Counted from the first letter of the stretch, positions 1 through 8,719 are shown. The stretch: 64,000 nucleotides of DNA from Putridiphycobacter sp965230485 (GCA_965230485.1 CBDDLA010000001.1:434001-498000); one strand, 5' to 3'. A program made the numbers and translations. The notes: generated by a model from the letters alone, not told the origin.

Positions 1-1
1 T

Positions 2-2407
2 GGAGGTGAAGGGGATTACCCTTTGGACATTACAATTAACAATAATGATGAACTCGTTATTTTGGCAGCAACCGTTGGTAACTTTCCGGTATCAGCTGCT
101 TCAGCTCAGCCAGTTTTTGGAGGTGTAATTGATTATGGTATAGGAATTTTGAGTAATAATGGTACGGCTTTAATTGCTTCAACTTATCTCGGAGGATCTG
201 GTGTTGAAGCACCTGGCACTGCAGTTTCGGATAATGCAGCAGGATTATTTGTTACACCTACTGGTGAAATACTAGTAGCGGGTGGTACAGAGTCAGCCGA
301 TTTCCCGATTACCCCGGGAGCCATACAGAATGCATTACTTGGTACATCTGATGGCATTCTAGCATCATTTAATGCTGGTTTAACATTAGGTATATCTACC
401 TATATTGGTGGTACTGGAGATGATATTTGTAACAGTGTAGCGCTAGGTCCAAATGGCAATATTTATGCAGTAGGAAATACTACAAGTGCTGATTTTCCTG
501 TTACAGCGGGTTCATTAAATCCTGCCTCTTTGGGTTTTAGAGACGGTTTTGTAATTGAAATATCAGCAACCTTAAATCCTGCCTCAGGAGGTATTATTGC
601 AGGAACATTTTTAGGAACTGCTGGAAACGACCGTGCTAAATTTATCATAGTTAATGATGCTAATGAGGTGCTTGTTGGGGGATCTTTTAATGGCCTTGGA
701 GCTGTCTATCCAGTATCTCCAGGTGTATTTTCTCAGCCAAGCCAAAATAATCTATTTGTGCACAAATTAGACGCTGCACTTTCAACCACTATATTCGCAA
801 CTGCTATAGGATGTTTCAATACACAGCAACCAGAAATTTTTATGACGGCTATGGGTATTGATTATTGTGAAAAAATCTATTTCACAGGTGCGTCTACTGG
901 AAATAATTTTCCCGTAACACCTGATGCTATCTCTGCTGCAGAAAAAGGCTTGTACATGTGCGTACTTCAACCAAATGCCGTAGCTTTAGATTACGGTACA
1001 TATTTTGGTGGAAATGTTAATGGACAACACTTTCATCCCGGCTCAAAATCAAAATACAATAGTCAAGGCATTTTATTTCATACAGAATGTACACAATCGA
1101 CTGATTATCCTATTTTAAATGGTGTTGCCTCTTCAACTGGCTCATTTGATGGAGCAAGCTTTATTTTTGATTTTGAATTTGATATGCCATTGACTCAAAC
1201 TAATATGGTTACACCTACAGGTTGTAATTTCCCTGCCGTTTTAGATGCATCTGATCCTAATAATGTGAATGTATCCTATTTATGGTCAACCGGAGAAACC
1301 ACTCCTACTATTTCTGTTAATACCATTGGTGAATATAAAGTACAAATATTTAATGCCTGCGATACTATTAGAGACTCAGTAACTATTGAGGATTTATTGA
1401 CACAGACAACCCTAACTGCTCCAACTTCTTGCGACTTCCCAATTACTTTAGATGCAAGTCACCCTAGCAATACAGGTGTATCGTATCTTTGGTCTACTGG
1501 AGAAACTACTGAAACGATTGATATTAACGCCAATGGTGAATATAAAGTGCAAATTTATACCGACTGTGATACCATTAGGGACTCTGTAACAGTTAATTTG
1601 GCAACCTTAAATGTTGATTTTGAATCTGATATTCAGGAAAGTTGTATCGATTACGTCTACCAATTTGATGATTTGACTGTTGGAGCACCTGCTGATGCTA
1701 CTTATTTATGGGACTTTGGAGACGGCACTACAAGTACCCTTCAAAATCCAAGGCATACGTTTGCTATTTCAGATACACTTGATATTTCCTTGACAATAAC
1801 TGGCGGTGGCTGCGAAAGTATGGGTACTAAAGTTGATTATATATTAATAAGACCACAACCCATTGCAGATTTTGAATACACCCCTACTGATTTATCGGTT
1901 GAAGATCCCGTAGCCACATTCTATAGCACATCTACAAGCGACGTTATTGATTTATTTTGGGAGTTTTCAGAAATTGAAGGCGAAGGGGGGCTAAAAACAG
2001 ACGATACTGTTACAGTGGAATTTACAGGCGAAACAGGAAAAACTTACCCAGTTGAATTAACCGTAATTAACGAATATACCTGTCAGGATATAGTTAAAAA
2101 ATTCATTACTGTTAACGATATTATTCTTTTGTATGTACCCAATGCTTTCAGTCCGGGATCCGGAACGGTTAATGACATTTTCCTACCGGAAATAACATCT
2201 GGTGTCGATCCTTATAATTTTAGAATGTTAATTTTTAATCGTTGGGGAGAAATTGTGTTTGAATCGAGAAATTATGACGAAGGATGGGATGGCACTTTTG
2301 ACAATGAAATTGTTCAGCAAGATGCCTATATCTGGCAAATTGACTTTAAAGAATCTCAAGGAAGTAGAGATTTTTCGTACAGAGGTCACGTGACAGTCTT
2401 AAGATGA
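2..2407 (+). CDS. T9SS type B sorted protein with beta-propeller (SBBP-like) repeats and PKD domain, 5' partial
   Basis: The reading frame is open to the left edge of the window (G-G-E-G-D-Y-P precede the first possible TTG start at 23), so the N-terminus and signal peptide lie outside. The first ~1.1 kb encodes repeats of the SBBP beta-propeller type (TYLGGSG, YIGGTGDD, ADFPIT/ADFPVT). Two tandem copies of a ~65-residue Ig-like repeat follow (about nt 1195-1390 and 1405-1600), both with YLWSTGETT and GEYKVQI. A PKD domain with WDFGDGTTS lies at about nt 1610-1850. The last ~90 residues are a gliding-motility-associated C-terminal domain (VPNAFSPGSGTVND, IFNRWGEIVFES, GWDGTFDN), the type B signal for T9SS export. 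The protein is inferred to be surface-exposed or secreted; ligand unknown. Its last 22 nt overlap the 3' end of the convergent GSCFA gene. Confidence 0.85.
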   Translation, partial: GGEGDYPLDITINNNDELVILAATVGNFPVSAASAQPVFGGVIDYGIGILSNNGTALIASTYLGGSGVEAPGTAVSDNAAGLFVTPTGEILVAGGTESADFPITPGAIQNALLGTSDGILASFNAGLTLGISTYIGGTGDDICNSVALGPNGNIYAVGNTTSADFPVTAGSLNPASLGFRDGFVIEISATLNPASGGIIAGTFLGTAGNDRAKFIIVNDANEVLVGGSFNGLGAVYPVSPGVFSQPSQNNLFVHKLDAALSTTIFATAIGCFNTQQPEIFMTAMGIDYCEKIYFTGASTGNNFPVTPDAISAAEKGLYMCVLQPNAVALDYGTYFGGNVNGQHFHPGSKSKYNSQGILFHTECTQSTDYPILNGVASSTGSFDGASFIFDFEFDMPLTQTNMVTPTGCNFPAVLDASDPNNVNVSYLWSTGETTPTISVNTIGEYKVQIFNACDTIRDSVTIEDLLTQTTLTAPTSCDFPITLDASHPSNTGVSYLWSTGETTETIDINANGEYKVQIYTDCDTIRDSVTVNLATLNVDFESDIQESCIDYVYQFDDLTVGAPADATYLWDFGDGTTSTLQNPRHTFAISDTLDISLTITGGGCESMGTKVDYILIRPQPIADFEYTPTDLSVEDPVATFYSTSTSDVIDLFWEFSEIEGEGGLKTDDTVTVEFTGETGKTYPVELTVINEYTCQDIVKKFITVNDIILLYVPNAFSPGSGTVNDIFLPEITSGVDPYNFRMLIFNRWGEIVFESRNYDEGWDGTFDNEIVQQDAYIWQIDFKESQGSRDFSYRGHVTVLR

Positions 2408-3318
2408 TTAATTTGATGATTTAAATCATTTAATTTTTGTTCCTGCAATTTCACTTCTTCAGCTGAAGAATTAATACTTATATGATTTTTTAATAAGTTA
2501 TACTTTTCAATAAGTTGTATTAATTCAATTGTTTTTTCATCAAAAAAGCTCTCCTGAAAATGTTCATAAATATAATCTACAGCAATAGCATTTGGATGGA
2601 GTAAGTCTTTTTCGAAAAATCGATAATCTCTTAAGTCATCTATCACTATTTCATAACTGGGATAATATTTAACATGATTTGGAAAGGTTTGAGATAATTT
2701 ACTGCATAAAAGTATGAGTATGGCCTTACTCCTATTGTTATCAATTAAACCATCCTTTAGATGCCTTACGGGACTTACCGTTAAAACAACTTTCAAATTT
2801 GGTTGATCTGAAAATAGCTTTTCAAAATAATATATATATTCATTAACTAATTGTTGTAAATCAATTAATTCTTTAGTGAATGCGTCTCCTTTCTGTTTTT
2901 GACAATTGGCAATAATTTTATTTGTGCTTTTGAACCGGTAAGCCCAAGCGGTTCCAAAGGTTAGGATTAAATAATTTGCCTCACTCAAATTTTCTTTGAA
3001 CTGTTTTTGATCTTTAGCCAATTTAAGTTTAAACCCAGCTTTGTCTTCTGCAAAATATTTAGAGTGAAAGTCTAATGAATTGACTGAATGTTTGAATTGA
3101 ATAAGGTGTTGGTCATTACCTTCTTCTCCTTTTAACTGTTTCAGTAAGGATAATGGATTAAAAACAATTCCAAAAGGATTTATTTTAACTTTGAAATGAT
3201 GTTGATTTAGTCTCTCTCCAATGTTATCAGTGAAACAAGACCCTAACATTATGATATTGCTCTGATGGTTTATATTTTCATGAACATCTAATGATTTTAT
3301 TTTAGTTCTAAACTTCAT
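2386..3318 (-). CDS. GSCFA domain-containing protein (putative SGNH-like hydrolase)
   Basis: A 310-residue cytosolic protein without signal peptide. The N-terminus carries the family block IIMLGSCFTDNIGERL at residues ~22-37. Its serine is the likely nucleophile of an SGNH/GDSL-like fold. A C-terminal block DLLHPNAIAVDYI (residues ~238-250) supplies the expected Asp-x-x-His, and SPVRHLKDG lies between. The substrate is unknown. It is the last gene of a three-gene operon: its ATG overlaps the stop of the ABC ATPase gene by 4 nt (ATGA). Its 3' end overlaps the T9SS gene converging from the left by 22 nt. The family assignment is from motifs; the hydrolase activity is inferred. Confidence 0.85.
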   Translation of the reverse strand: MKFRTKIKSLDVHENINHQSNIIMLGSCFTDNIGERLNQHHFKVKINPFGIVFNPLSLLKQLKGEEGNDQHLIQFKHSVNSLDFHSKYFAEDKAGFKLKLAKDQKQFKENLSEANYLILTFGTAWAYRFKSTNKIIANCQKQKGDAFTKELIDLQQLVNEYIYYFEKLFSDQPNLKVVLTVSPVRHLKDGLIDNNRSKAILILLCSKLSQTFPNHVKYYPSYEIVIDDLRDYRFFEKDLLHPNAIAVDYIYEHFQESFFDEKTIELIQLIEKYNLLKNHISINSSAEEVKLQEQKLNDLNHQINHLKTVT

Positions 3319-4019
3319 ATTGGGAATAAAGAAGCAAGAATTGACTTAAACGCCATAGGATCAGTACAAGATTTCAGATAATTATCATCTATCCACAGTA
3401 GACCATCACATATTTCAGGAATAAGTTCAATATCGTGGGTTGAAAACAAAATAGTTTTGTTAAAATCAACCGATATTTGTTTCAGTAATTTTATAATGAG
3501 TCTTCTATTCAGAACATCCAAAAATACTGTGGGTTCGTCTAATACAATAATCTCCGTATCTTGAGCAACTGCTCTGGCTATCATCACCAATTGTCGTTCT
3601 CCGTCGCTAAGTGTATTAAACTGTTTTTCCACCAAATGTTGAATGTTTAACGTTTTAATGGCTTCATCTACAACTGTTTTATCAAGTTCATTACTCATTC
3701 CAAATGTATTAGAATAAGGTAGTCTTCCTAACATAACTACATCATGCACGCAGAAATTCCCGAAAATAGAAGGCTTGGGGTAAACAACACTTAAAACCTT
3801 GGACAGTTGCCGAATATCCCAGTCATCTATCAAAGTATTTTGAAGATAGACTTTACCAGTTATAGATTTTTTGGTTCCGAGTACTGTATTTAAAAAGCTA
3901 GATTTTCCACTACCATTTGCTCCAATTAAAGCCCATAATCCAGCACCAAGTTGAAAAGTTTCAGTTTTTAGCTGTCTGTCAGACCCAAGTGGTATTGAAA
4001 GTTCTTCTATTTCTAACAT
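3315..4019 (-). CDS. ABC transporter ATP-binding protein (FepC/BtuD-like)
   Basis: 234 residues with Walker A GANGSGKSS (residues ~33-41), signature LSDGERQLVMIARA (~138-151), Walker B IIVLDEPT (~157-164) and H-loop STHD (~194-197). The overall pattern resembles iron-siderophore/cobalamin importer ATPases, although the signature has Asp where the family usually has Gly. No permease or binding protein is encoded nearby, so the transporter partner must lie elsewhere, or the protein works differently. The start ATG directly follows the TAA stop of the upstream luxC-like gene (no gap), and the stop overlaps the GSCFA start. All three are probably translated from one mRNA. Confidence 0.88.
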   Translation of the reverse strand: MLEIEELSIPLGSDRQLKTETFQLGAGLWALIGANGSGKSSFLNTVLGTKKSITGKVYLQNTLIDDWDIRQLSKVLSVVYPKPSIFGNFCVHDVVMLGRLPYSNTFGMSNELDKTVVDEAIKTLNIQHLVEKQFNTLSDGERQLVMIARAVAQDTEIIVLDEPTVFLDVLNRRLIIKLLKQISVDFNKTILFSTHDIELIPEICDGLLWIDDNYLKSCTDPMAFKSILASLFPI

Positions 4020-5063
4020 TTATAAACTAGTTAAAAAAGCCAATGTATCTACGCCATCAGCATAATCAGTTAACTGAGGTGATTGACTGCTCCCAAACGG
4101 AATATAGTCTTTTCCAATAACAGCTTGGATCTTGTCTTCGTTTTTTTCTAAATAATCGTCCAAATGCGAAGCACTGTCATATTCTGACTTAAATAGTACA
4201 CCTATAGGAGAATTAAGCTGGTCTGACGTTCTGACTAATAAGAAATTATTATCCAATAAATCTTCAGAATTTAGAAGGTAAATCGCTTTATTGTAATCAT
4301 AATTATTAGCATACTTATGATGATGAATAATACTGTTGAATGGATAAATACTTTCAAAAAACAAGTCCATATTATAATTCTTAGGAACCAAAAGTTGCGT
4401 TACATTTCGACAACCAAGTCCAAAATAAGAGAAAATATCCTTACCTAAATTTTCCAAATCTTGTTTTGATTCTTGACCATCTAAAATTGCCACAGATGTT
4501 CTATTTTTTCGAATAATATGAGGATAGTTTCCAAAATAAGACTCAAAATAGGTAGCAGAATTATTGCTACCTGTTGCAATAACAGCATCAAAATTAGACA
4601 ATTTATCAACCAAAGCTATTGTATTGTTAAAGTCAGAATCGATTTCATTTAAAATCGACGTTAAAATTGGCCACAATTTATCATCATCTGATGATAGCTT
4701 TATTTGAGCTGAATTCCCGCTTAAAAATACAGACAAAAAATCATGGAAGCCGACCAGAGGAATGTTTCCAGCCATTATGAGACCAATTATTTTAGGTTTA
4801 TTATTTTTAATTTGATAGTCCGACAGCCATTTAGTAAGCGACGCTTCATTTAACCAAACACCTATACTGCGTATGGCTTCTAGCACATTTTCTTTAGTAA
4901 ACCAACCGTTGTGTAAGTGAACGGTATTGATGGTCTCAATCAATTTATTGTATTGCCCTTCACTAATATTCCTTTTAGATTTCGAATAGTCATTTAATCT
5001 ATAAATATCCTCTAGTACTGATCCAAATACTGATAATAATTCTATTCTTTGGTTGGTTTTCAT
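4020..5063 (-). CDS. Acyl-CoA reductase, LuxC family (short form)
   Basis: 347 residues. The aldehyde-dehydrogenase-like fold shows NKPKIIGLIMAGNIPLVGFHDFLSVFLSGN (start residue ~88), which corresponds to the LuxC cofactor-binding region. FGLGCRNVTQLLVP (~215-228) contains the likely catalytic cysteine. It would reduce an acyl-CoA or acyl-thioester to an aldehyde with NADPH. At 347 residues it is clearly shorter than bioluminescence LuxC (~480), as is usual for Bacteroidota homologues, and no lux genes are nearby. It heads the operon with the ABC ATPase and GSCFA genes and is divergent from a ferredoxin gene. The ATG at 5063 lies ~20 nt downstream of a minus-strand TAGTTTTG element. Confidence 0.82.
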   Translation of the reverse strand: MKTNQRIELLSVFGSVLEDIYRLNDYSKSKRNISEGQYNKLIETINTVHLHNGWFTKENVLEAIRSIGVWLNEASLTKWLSDYQIKNNKPKIIGLIMAGNIPLVGFHDFLSVFLSGNSAQIKLSSDDDKLWPILTSILNEIDSDFNNTIALVDKLSNFDAVIATGSNNSATYFESYFGNYPHIIRKNRTSVAILDGQESKQDLENLGKDIFSYFGLGCRNVTQLLVPKNYNMDLFFESIYPFNSIIHHHKYANNYDYNKAIYLLNSEDLLDNNFLLVRTSDQLNSPIGVLFKSEYDSASHLDDYLEKNEDKIQAVIGKDYIPFGSSQSPQLTDYADGVDTLAFLTSL

Positions 5064-5075
5064 TTAAAGAAATTT

Positions 5076-5091
5076 TAACTTTGCAAAACTA
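5076..5091. promoter_or_regulatory. Back-to-back divergent promoter -7 elements (ferredoxin / luxC-like)
   Basis: TAACTTTG at 5076-5083 on the plus strand matches the Bacteroidota -7 consensus TAnnTTTG and lies 25 nt before the ferredoxin ATG. CAAAACTA at 5084-5091 is the same consensus on the minus strand (TAGTTTTG), 20 nt before the luxC-like ATG. The two elements abut exactly, with TTTGCAAA as the shared centre. A weak TTGG/GTTG lies 19-20 nt upstream of the plus element. No clear -33 element was found for the minus one. Confidence 0.55.
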
Positions 5092-5108
5092 ATTAAAAAG
5101 AACAAACA

Positions 5109-5456
5109 ATGGCTATCATCATAACAGACGAATGTATTAATTGTGGGGCTTGTGAACCAGAATGTCCTAACAATGCAATTTATGAAGGTGGTGCAGAATG
5201 GCGTATGTCAGACGGTACTGGACTGACTGGTCCTGTTGTAATGCCGAATGGTAAATCATTAAATGCAGATGAAGACTATGAGCCTGTTGATATGGACGTT
5301 TACTTTATTGTACCTGACAAGTGTACAGAATGTAAAGGATTTCATGATGAACCTCAATGTGCTGCTGTTTGTCCTGTAGATTGCTGTGTAGATGACGAAG
5401 ACATCAGAGAAACGGATGAAGAGTTGCTTGCAAAGAAAGATTTCTTACATTTATAA
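5109..5456 (+). CDS. 4Fe-4S dicluster ferredoxin (Chromatium/Alvin type)
   Basis: 115 residues with two cluster-binding blocks: CINCGACEPECP (residues 9-20) and CTECKGFHDEPQCAAVCP (about residues 75-92). The second has the enlarged C-x2-C-x8-C-x3-C spacing typical of Alvin-type 2[4Fe-4S] ferredoxins. The protein is a soluble low-potential electron carrier. It is divergent from the luxC-like reductase across a 45-nt gap carrying both -7 elements. comB follows 25 nt downstream, so the two are probably co-transcribed. Whether it supplies electrons to a neighbour is not shown by the sequence. Confidence 0.93.
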   Translation: MAIIITDECINCGACEPECPNNAIYEGGAEWRMSDGTGLTGPVVMPNGKSLNADEDYEPVDMDVYFIVPDKCTECKGFHDEPQCAAVCPVDCCVDDEDIRETDEELLAKKDFLHL

Positions 5457-5481
5457 GATATTACATTAAAAAGCAATAAAC

Positions 5482-6222
5482 ATGAAGCAAACCGAGCAAA
5501 ACAAAATTGAAGTTTGCTTTAGTCCGCACGATTTCGTTTTGTTTAAGGATGACTTTGAATTAATTGTTGTTATAGATGCTCTGAGGGCAACTTCTGCTAT
5601 ATGCGCTGCCTTCCACAATAATATAAAATCCCTAATCCCAGTATCGACCATAGATGAAGCAAAGGCATATCAAAAAAAAGGCTTTTTGGTTGGTGCAGAA
5701 AGGGAGGGCAAAATTGTAGAAGGCTTTGACTTTGGCAATTCTCCATATTCTTATCAAAATCCTGATTTAAAAAATAAAACAGTTGTATTGTCTACCACAA
5801 ATGGTACAAAATCCATTAAAATAGCACAAGAAAGTACCAAAGCGACCATTGTAATCGGTTCTTTTTTAAACCTTGATCATTTATCAAACTGGTTAGCGGA
5901 TCAAAAAAAAGATGTTTTATGTTTATGCTCAGGCTGGAAAGACAAGTTTAATCTTGAAGATACGATCTGTGCAGGTGCAATTACCACTCAACTATTAGAA
6001 ACTGGTAAATTTAAATCCGAAGAAGACTCATCTGTTGCCGCTAAATATCTATTTTTAAGTGCAAAAGATAATATTTTTGGCTATTTAAAATCTTCCTCTC
6101 ATAGGAAAAGACTTAAAAATCTAAACCTAAATAAAGATGTCGTGTATTGTTTAACGCCAAATACAACTAATGTCATTCCTATTTTGAAGGGGGATGAACT
6201 AGTTGAACTTAAAGATTTTTAA
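5482..6222 (+). CDS. comB: 2-phosphosulfolactate phosphatase family protein (ComB)
   Basis: 246 residues matching the ComB family: VVIDALRATSAICAAFHNN (residues ~28-46), LVGAEREGKIVEGFDFGNSP (~70-89) and TVVLSTTNGTKSI (~101-113). ComB is a Mg-dependent phosphatase that converts 2-phosphosulfolactate to sulfolactate in coenzyme M synthesis. No comA, comC or other coenzyme M gene is present here, and Bacteroidota do not make coenzyme M. The physiological substrate is therefore uncertain (sulfolactate or sulfonate metabolism, or another phosphoester). The gene follows the ferredoxin by 25 nt and converges on the zinc-ribbon gene with a 9-nt gap. Confidence 0.85.
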   Translation: MKQTEQNKIEVCFSPHDFVLFKDDFELIVVIDALRATSAICAAFHNNIKSLIPVSTIDEAKAYQKKGFLVGAEREGKIVEGFDFGNSPYSYQNPDLKNKTVVLSTTNGTKSIKIAQESTKATIVIGSFLNLDHLSNWLADQKKDVLCLCSGWKDKFNLEDTICAGAITTQLLETGKFKSEEDSSVAAKYLFLSAKDNIFGYLKSSSHRKRLKNLNLNKDVVYCLTPNTTNVIPILKGDELVELKDF

Positions 6223-6231
6223 TTTAGATTT

Positions 6232-6615
6232 TTATTCAAGAGTATCAGTAGCATCCTCACCGTAAGATTCAACACCGTCTTCGGTAATGATATACGTTTT
6301 ATGCATGCCTGCTTTTCGGGAAAAAAGAATTTCAAATTCAAATTCATTTTCTGCCCTCATCATCATTAAAACGAAATTAGGATAGTCATTTGATCGTAAA
6401 TTGGTTTTACAGTTCGGACAAAAAAAATCTACCTTTTCATTTTTTTCGAAATTAATAGCTGGCGTGTGCTTATATGAATAAGTTCCAAAACTTGCTGATA
6501 AATGCATCTCACCACTATCTCCGTTATGTCTTTTGGTTTCGAGACGTACGGTACCAGAATCACTTAGTTGATGTTGACATTTTGGACAATAAAAATTATA
6601 TTTCTCTAATTTCAT
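6232..6615 (-). CDS. Zinc-ribbon hypothetical protein
   Basis: A 127-residue soluble protein with two CxxC knuckles: FYCPKCQHQL (residues ~8-17) and FFCPNCKTNL (~64-73). These would form one zinc ribbon split by a ~50-residue insertion. A beta-rich C-terminal half follows (FEFEILFSRKAGMHKTYIITEDGVE) with an acidic tail. No signal peptide or membrane segment is seen. I do not recognise a named family or function. The ATG at 6615 is followed directly by the first knuckle, supporting the start. Confidence 0.7.
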   Translation of the reverse strand: MKLEKYNFYCPKCQHQLSDSGTVRLETKRHNGDSGEMHLSASFGTYSYKHTPAINFEKNEKVDFFCPNCKTNLRSNDYPNFVLMMMRAENEFEFEILFSRKAGMHKTYIITEDGVESYGEDATDTLE

Positions 6616-6673
6616 TCGAGTTCACCTTGCATTGTAATATAAGCAATTTTTGGCAGATTTCAAAAATCAAATG

Positions 6674-7645
6674 TTAAATTAGTACCTCTGACTCTCTAAT
6701 ATCACTTTGATAAAAACCACCTGGATAAGCATCATTGTAATCGTAATTTAACCAAATAAACCCTTTATTATCTTGGTAATAATTTATGTTTTTACCTAAA
6801 GTCTCATTTTTGAAAAATATTGTTTTAATCAAATAAACAACAGTTTCTAAATCCTTTATGTTTCCAAATTTAACTTCTGGATAAAGGTGACCTACTTTTC
6901 GACCATCTTTTAAGGTTACTCTGGTTTTAATTAACCTTACTTCACCACCAACCGCTTTAATACATGCTGCCATGAGTATGGCATGATCATCACAATCCCC
7001 TTTAAAGCTATCATCAAAGCCTAATTGACCAATGGTTTCGCTTGCATCTGCATAATAATCCTCGTTCTGAGGGTCGTATACATAATTCCACTTACCATGT
7101 ATCTCTTTAAAAATGCTAAAGAAGTGTAACCATTTTATATTTGGTGATAGGTTACGTTGATCTTCGAAATGTTTATTAGCAATATTAACAGCATAATTTC
7201 TAACAATTGGATTTTTATAATCAATTGCCTTGCGAAGCTTGTCTTCCTTTAGAAACTGAATTTCCCGATTAAAAAATTTAGTTTGAATCGTATTGTGGGA
7301 TAAATCAAAAAGAAAAGCTGAATAGTCGTGATACAAATTTTCCAACGTATATATTTCCATAAAATTGGTCACTGTAAGTACCACTGCACCTGAAAACACA
7401 ATGATTAAAACAAGTATTCTTACTTTAATTAGCAAATAATATAAAGCAAAAAACAAAACCAGAAAAAGAATAATATGATCAAAGCGGATTGCAGTGTCGG
7501 ATAGACTAAATTCAATTGCCGGAATATACTTATATAGAAATATAAATACAGGTATGGTCAGAAAAGCAGCTATTATTCCCATCACGACAACAGAATATGC
7601 ATTTGAAACACTTCTTTTTTCTGATCCGTTTTCAATCTTTGTCAT
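6674..7645 (-). CDS. Membrane-anchored transglutaminase-like protein
   Basis: 323 residues from the ATG at 7645; an upstream in-frame TTG at 7669 would add 8 residues but looks less likely. Three hydrophobic segments occupy the first ~110 residues. The C-terminal half has the transglutaminase core with the catalytic Cys in FKGDCDDHAILMAACIKAVGG, the His in KVGHLYPEV and a possible Asp in WLNYDYND. Such domains act as cysteine proteases, amidases or cross-linking enzymes. The substrate cannot be inferred. The gene is divergent from the 3-hydroxybutyryl-CoA dehydrogenase gene. Confidence 0.8.
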   Translation of the reverse strand: MTKIENGSEKRSVSNAYSVVVMGIIAAFLTIPVFIFLYKYIPAIEFSLSDTAIRFDHIILFLVLFFALYYLLIKVRILVLIIVFSGAVVLTVTNFMEIYTLENLYHDYSAFLFDLSHNTIQTKFFNREIQFLKEDKLRKAIDYKNPIVRNYAVNIANKHFEDQRNLSPNIKWLHFFSIFKEIHGKWNYVYDPQNEDYYADASETIGQLGFDDSFKGDCDDHAILMAACIKAVGGEVRLIKTRVTLKDGRKVGHLYPEVKFGNIKDLETVVYLIKTIFFKNETLGKNINYYQDNKGFIWLNYDYNDAYPGGFYQSDIRESEVLI

Positions 7646-7761
7646 AAGTTCAAAAATAAGCTTTTCCAATTAATAATATTGAGCAAATATTTGAAAAGTA
7701 TCTATCTCTTATTTTTTGGAATTATTAGTATCTTTAACGTTTTACTTAAATCAATTTATAC

Positions 7762-8652
7762 ATGAAAAATATAGCAGTTATTGGTGCTGGAACAATGGGG
7801 AATGGAATCGCACACACTTTTGCGCAAAGTGGATATAGTGTTAATTTAATTGATATATCTCAAGAATCTTTAGATAAGGCAATTGCGACTATTCAAAAAA
7901 ACCTTGATAGACTTGTTCAAAAAGATAAAATAACAGAAGCAGATAAAGCAAATACACTTCAAAATATTACATGCTTAACAGATATGAAATCTGGCATTTC
8001 ATCTGCAGAGCTAGTTGTTGAAGCAGCGACTGAAAATATAGATTTAAAACTTAAAATTTTTAAAGATTTAGATGCTATTGCACCCGAATCAGCTATTCTC
8101 GCAACTAACACATCCTCAATATCGATTACTAAAATTGCGTCTGTTACCAATCGTCCAGAGAAAGTCATTGGCATGCACTTCATGAATCCGGTACCTATTA
8201 TGAAATTAGTAGAAATTATCCGAGGATATTCTACAAGCAACGAAGTAACGGATTTGATTATGGAAACTTCTAAAAAACTTGGGAAAGTGCCCGTGGAAGT
8301 TAATGATTATCCTGGATTTGTTGCCAATAGAATCTTAATGCCTATGATTAACGAAGCTATTATTACTTTAAACGAAGGAGTTGCTGGTGTTGAAGAAATT
8401 GATACTGTGATGAAGCTCGGAATGGCTCACCCAATGGGCCCCTTACAATTAGCCGATTTTATAGGATTGGATGTCTGTTTAGCTATTCTAAATGTACTTT
8501 ATGAAGGATTGGGCAATGATAAATATGCACCATGTCCGTTGCTAATTAATATGGTCACAGCTGGAAAAAAAGGCATTAAATCTGGTGAAGGATTTTATAG
8601 CTGGACTCATGGCACAAAAGATTTGATTGTATCAGATAATTTTAAGAAATAG
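7762..8652 (+). CDS. 3-hydroxybutyryl-CoA dehydrogenase
   Basis: 296 residues with the NAD-binding Rossmann motif IGAGTMGNGIAHTFAQSGY (residues ~7-25), the 3HCDH core GMHFMNPVP (~134-142) and NDYPGFVANRILMPMINEA (~177-195). The C-terminal dimerisation domain has MAHPMGPLQLADFIGLDVC. The length fits the monofunctional Hbd/PaaH type. It interconverts (S)-3-hydroxybutyryl-CoA (or a related 3-hydroxyacyl-CoA) and acetoacetyl-CoA using NAD(P)(H). No thiolase or crotonase neighbours it, so whether it serves beta-oxidation, aromatic degradation or storage is open. A strong terminator follows. Confidence 0.93.
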   Translation: MKNIAVIGAGTMGNGIAHTFAQSGYSVNLIDISQESLDKAIATIQKNLDRLVQKDKITEADKANTLQNITCLTDMKSGISSAELVVEAATENIDLKLKIFKDLDAIAPESAILATNTSSISITKIASVTNRPEKVIGMHFMNPVPIMKLVEIIRGYSTSNEVTDLIMETSKKLGKVPVEVNDYPGFVANRILMPMINEAIITLNEGVAGVEEIDTVMKLGMAHPMGPLQLADFIGLDVCLAILNVLYEGLGNDKYAPCPLLINMVTAGKKGIKSGEGFYSWTHGTKDLIVSDNFKK

Positions 8653-8680
8653 ATTAATTGATTAATATTAGAAACTATTA

Positions 8681-8703
8681 AAGGCGCCATGGCGCCTTTT
8701 TTT
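8681..8703 (+). terminator. Rho-independent terminator after 3-hydroxybutyryl-CoA dehydrogenase
   Basis: A perfect GC-rich palindrome AAGGCGCCATGGCGCCTT (8681-8698) runs into seven T residues. It separates the dehydrogenase gene from the AMP nucleosidase gene, whose ATG lies 16 nt beyond the T-run. Confidence 0.9.
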
Positions 8704-8719
8704 GTATATTAGAATTTAA

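Noticed and set aside
3315..5456. A bioluminescence (lux) locus because of the LuxC-like gene
   Set aside because: No luxA, luxB, luxD or luxE genes; short LuxC-like reductases occur widely in Bacteroidota without luminescence.
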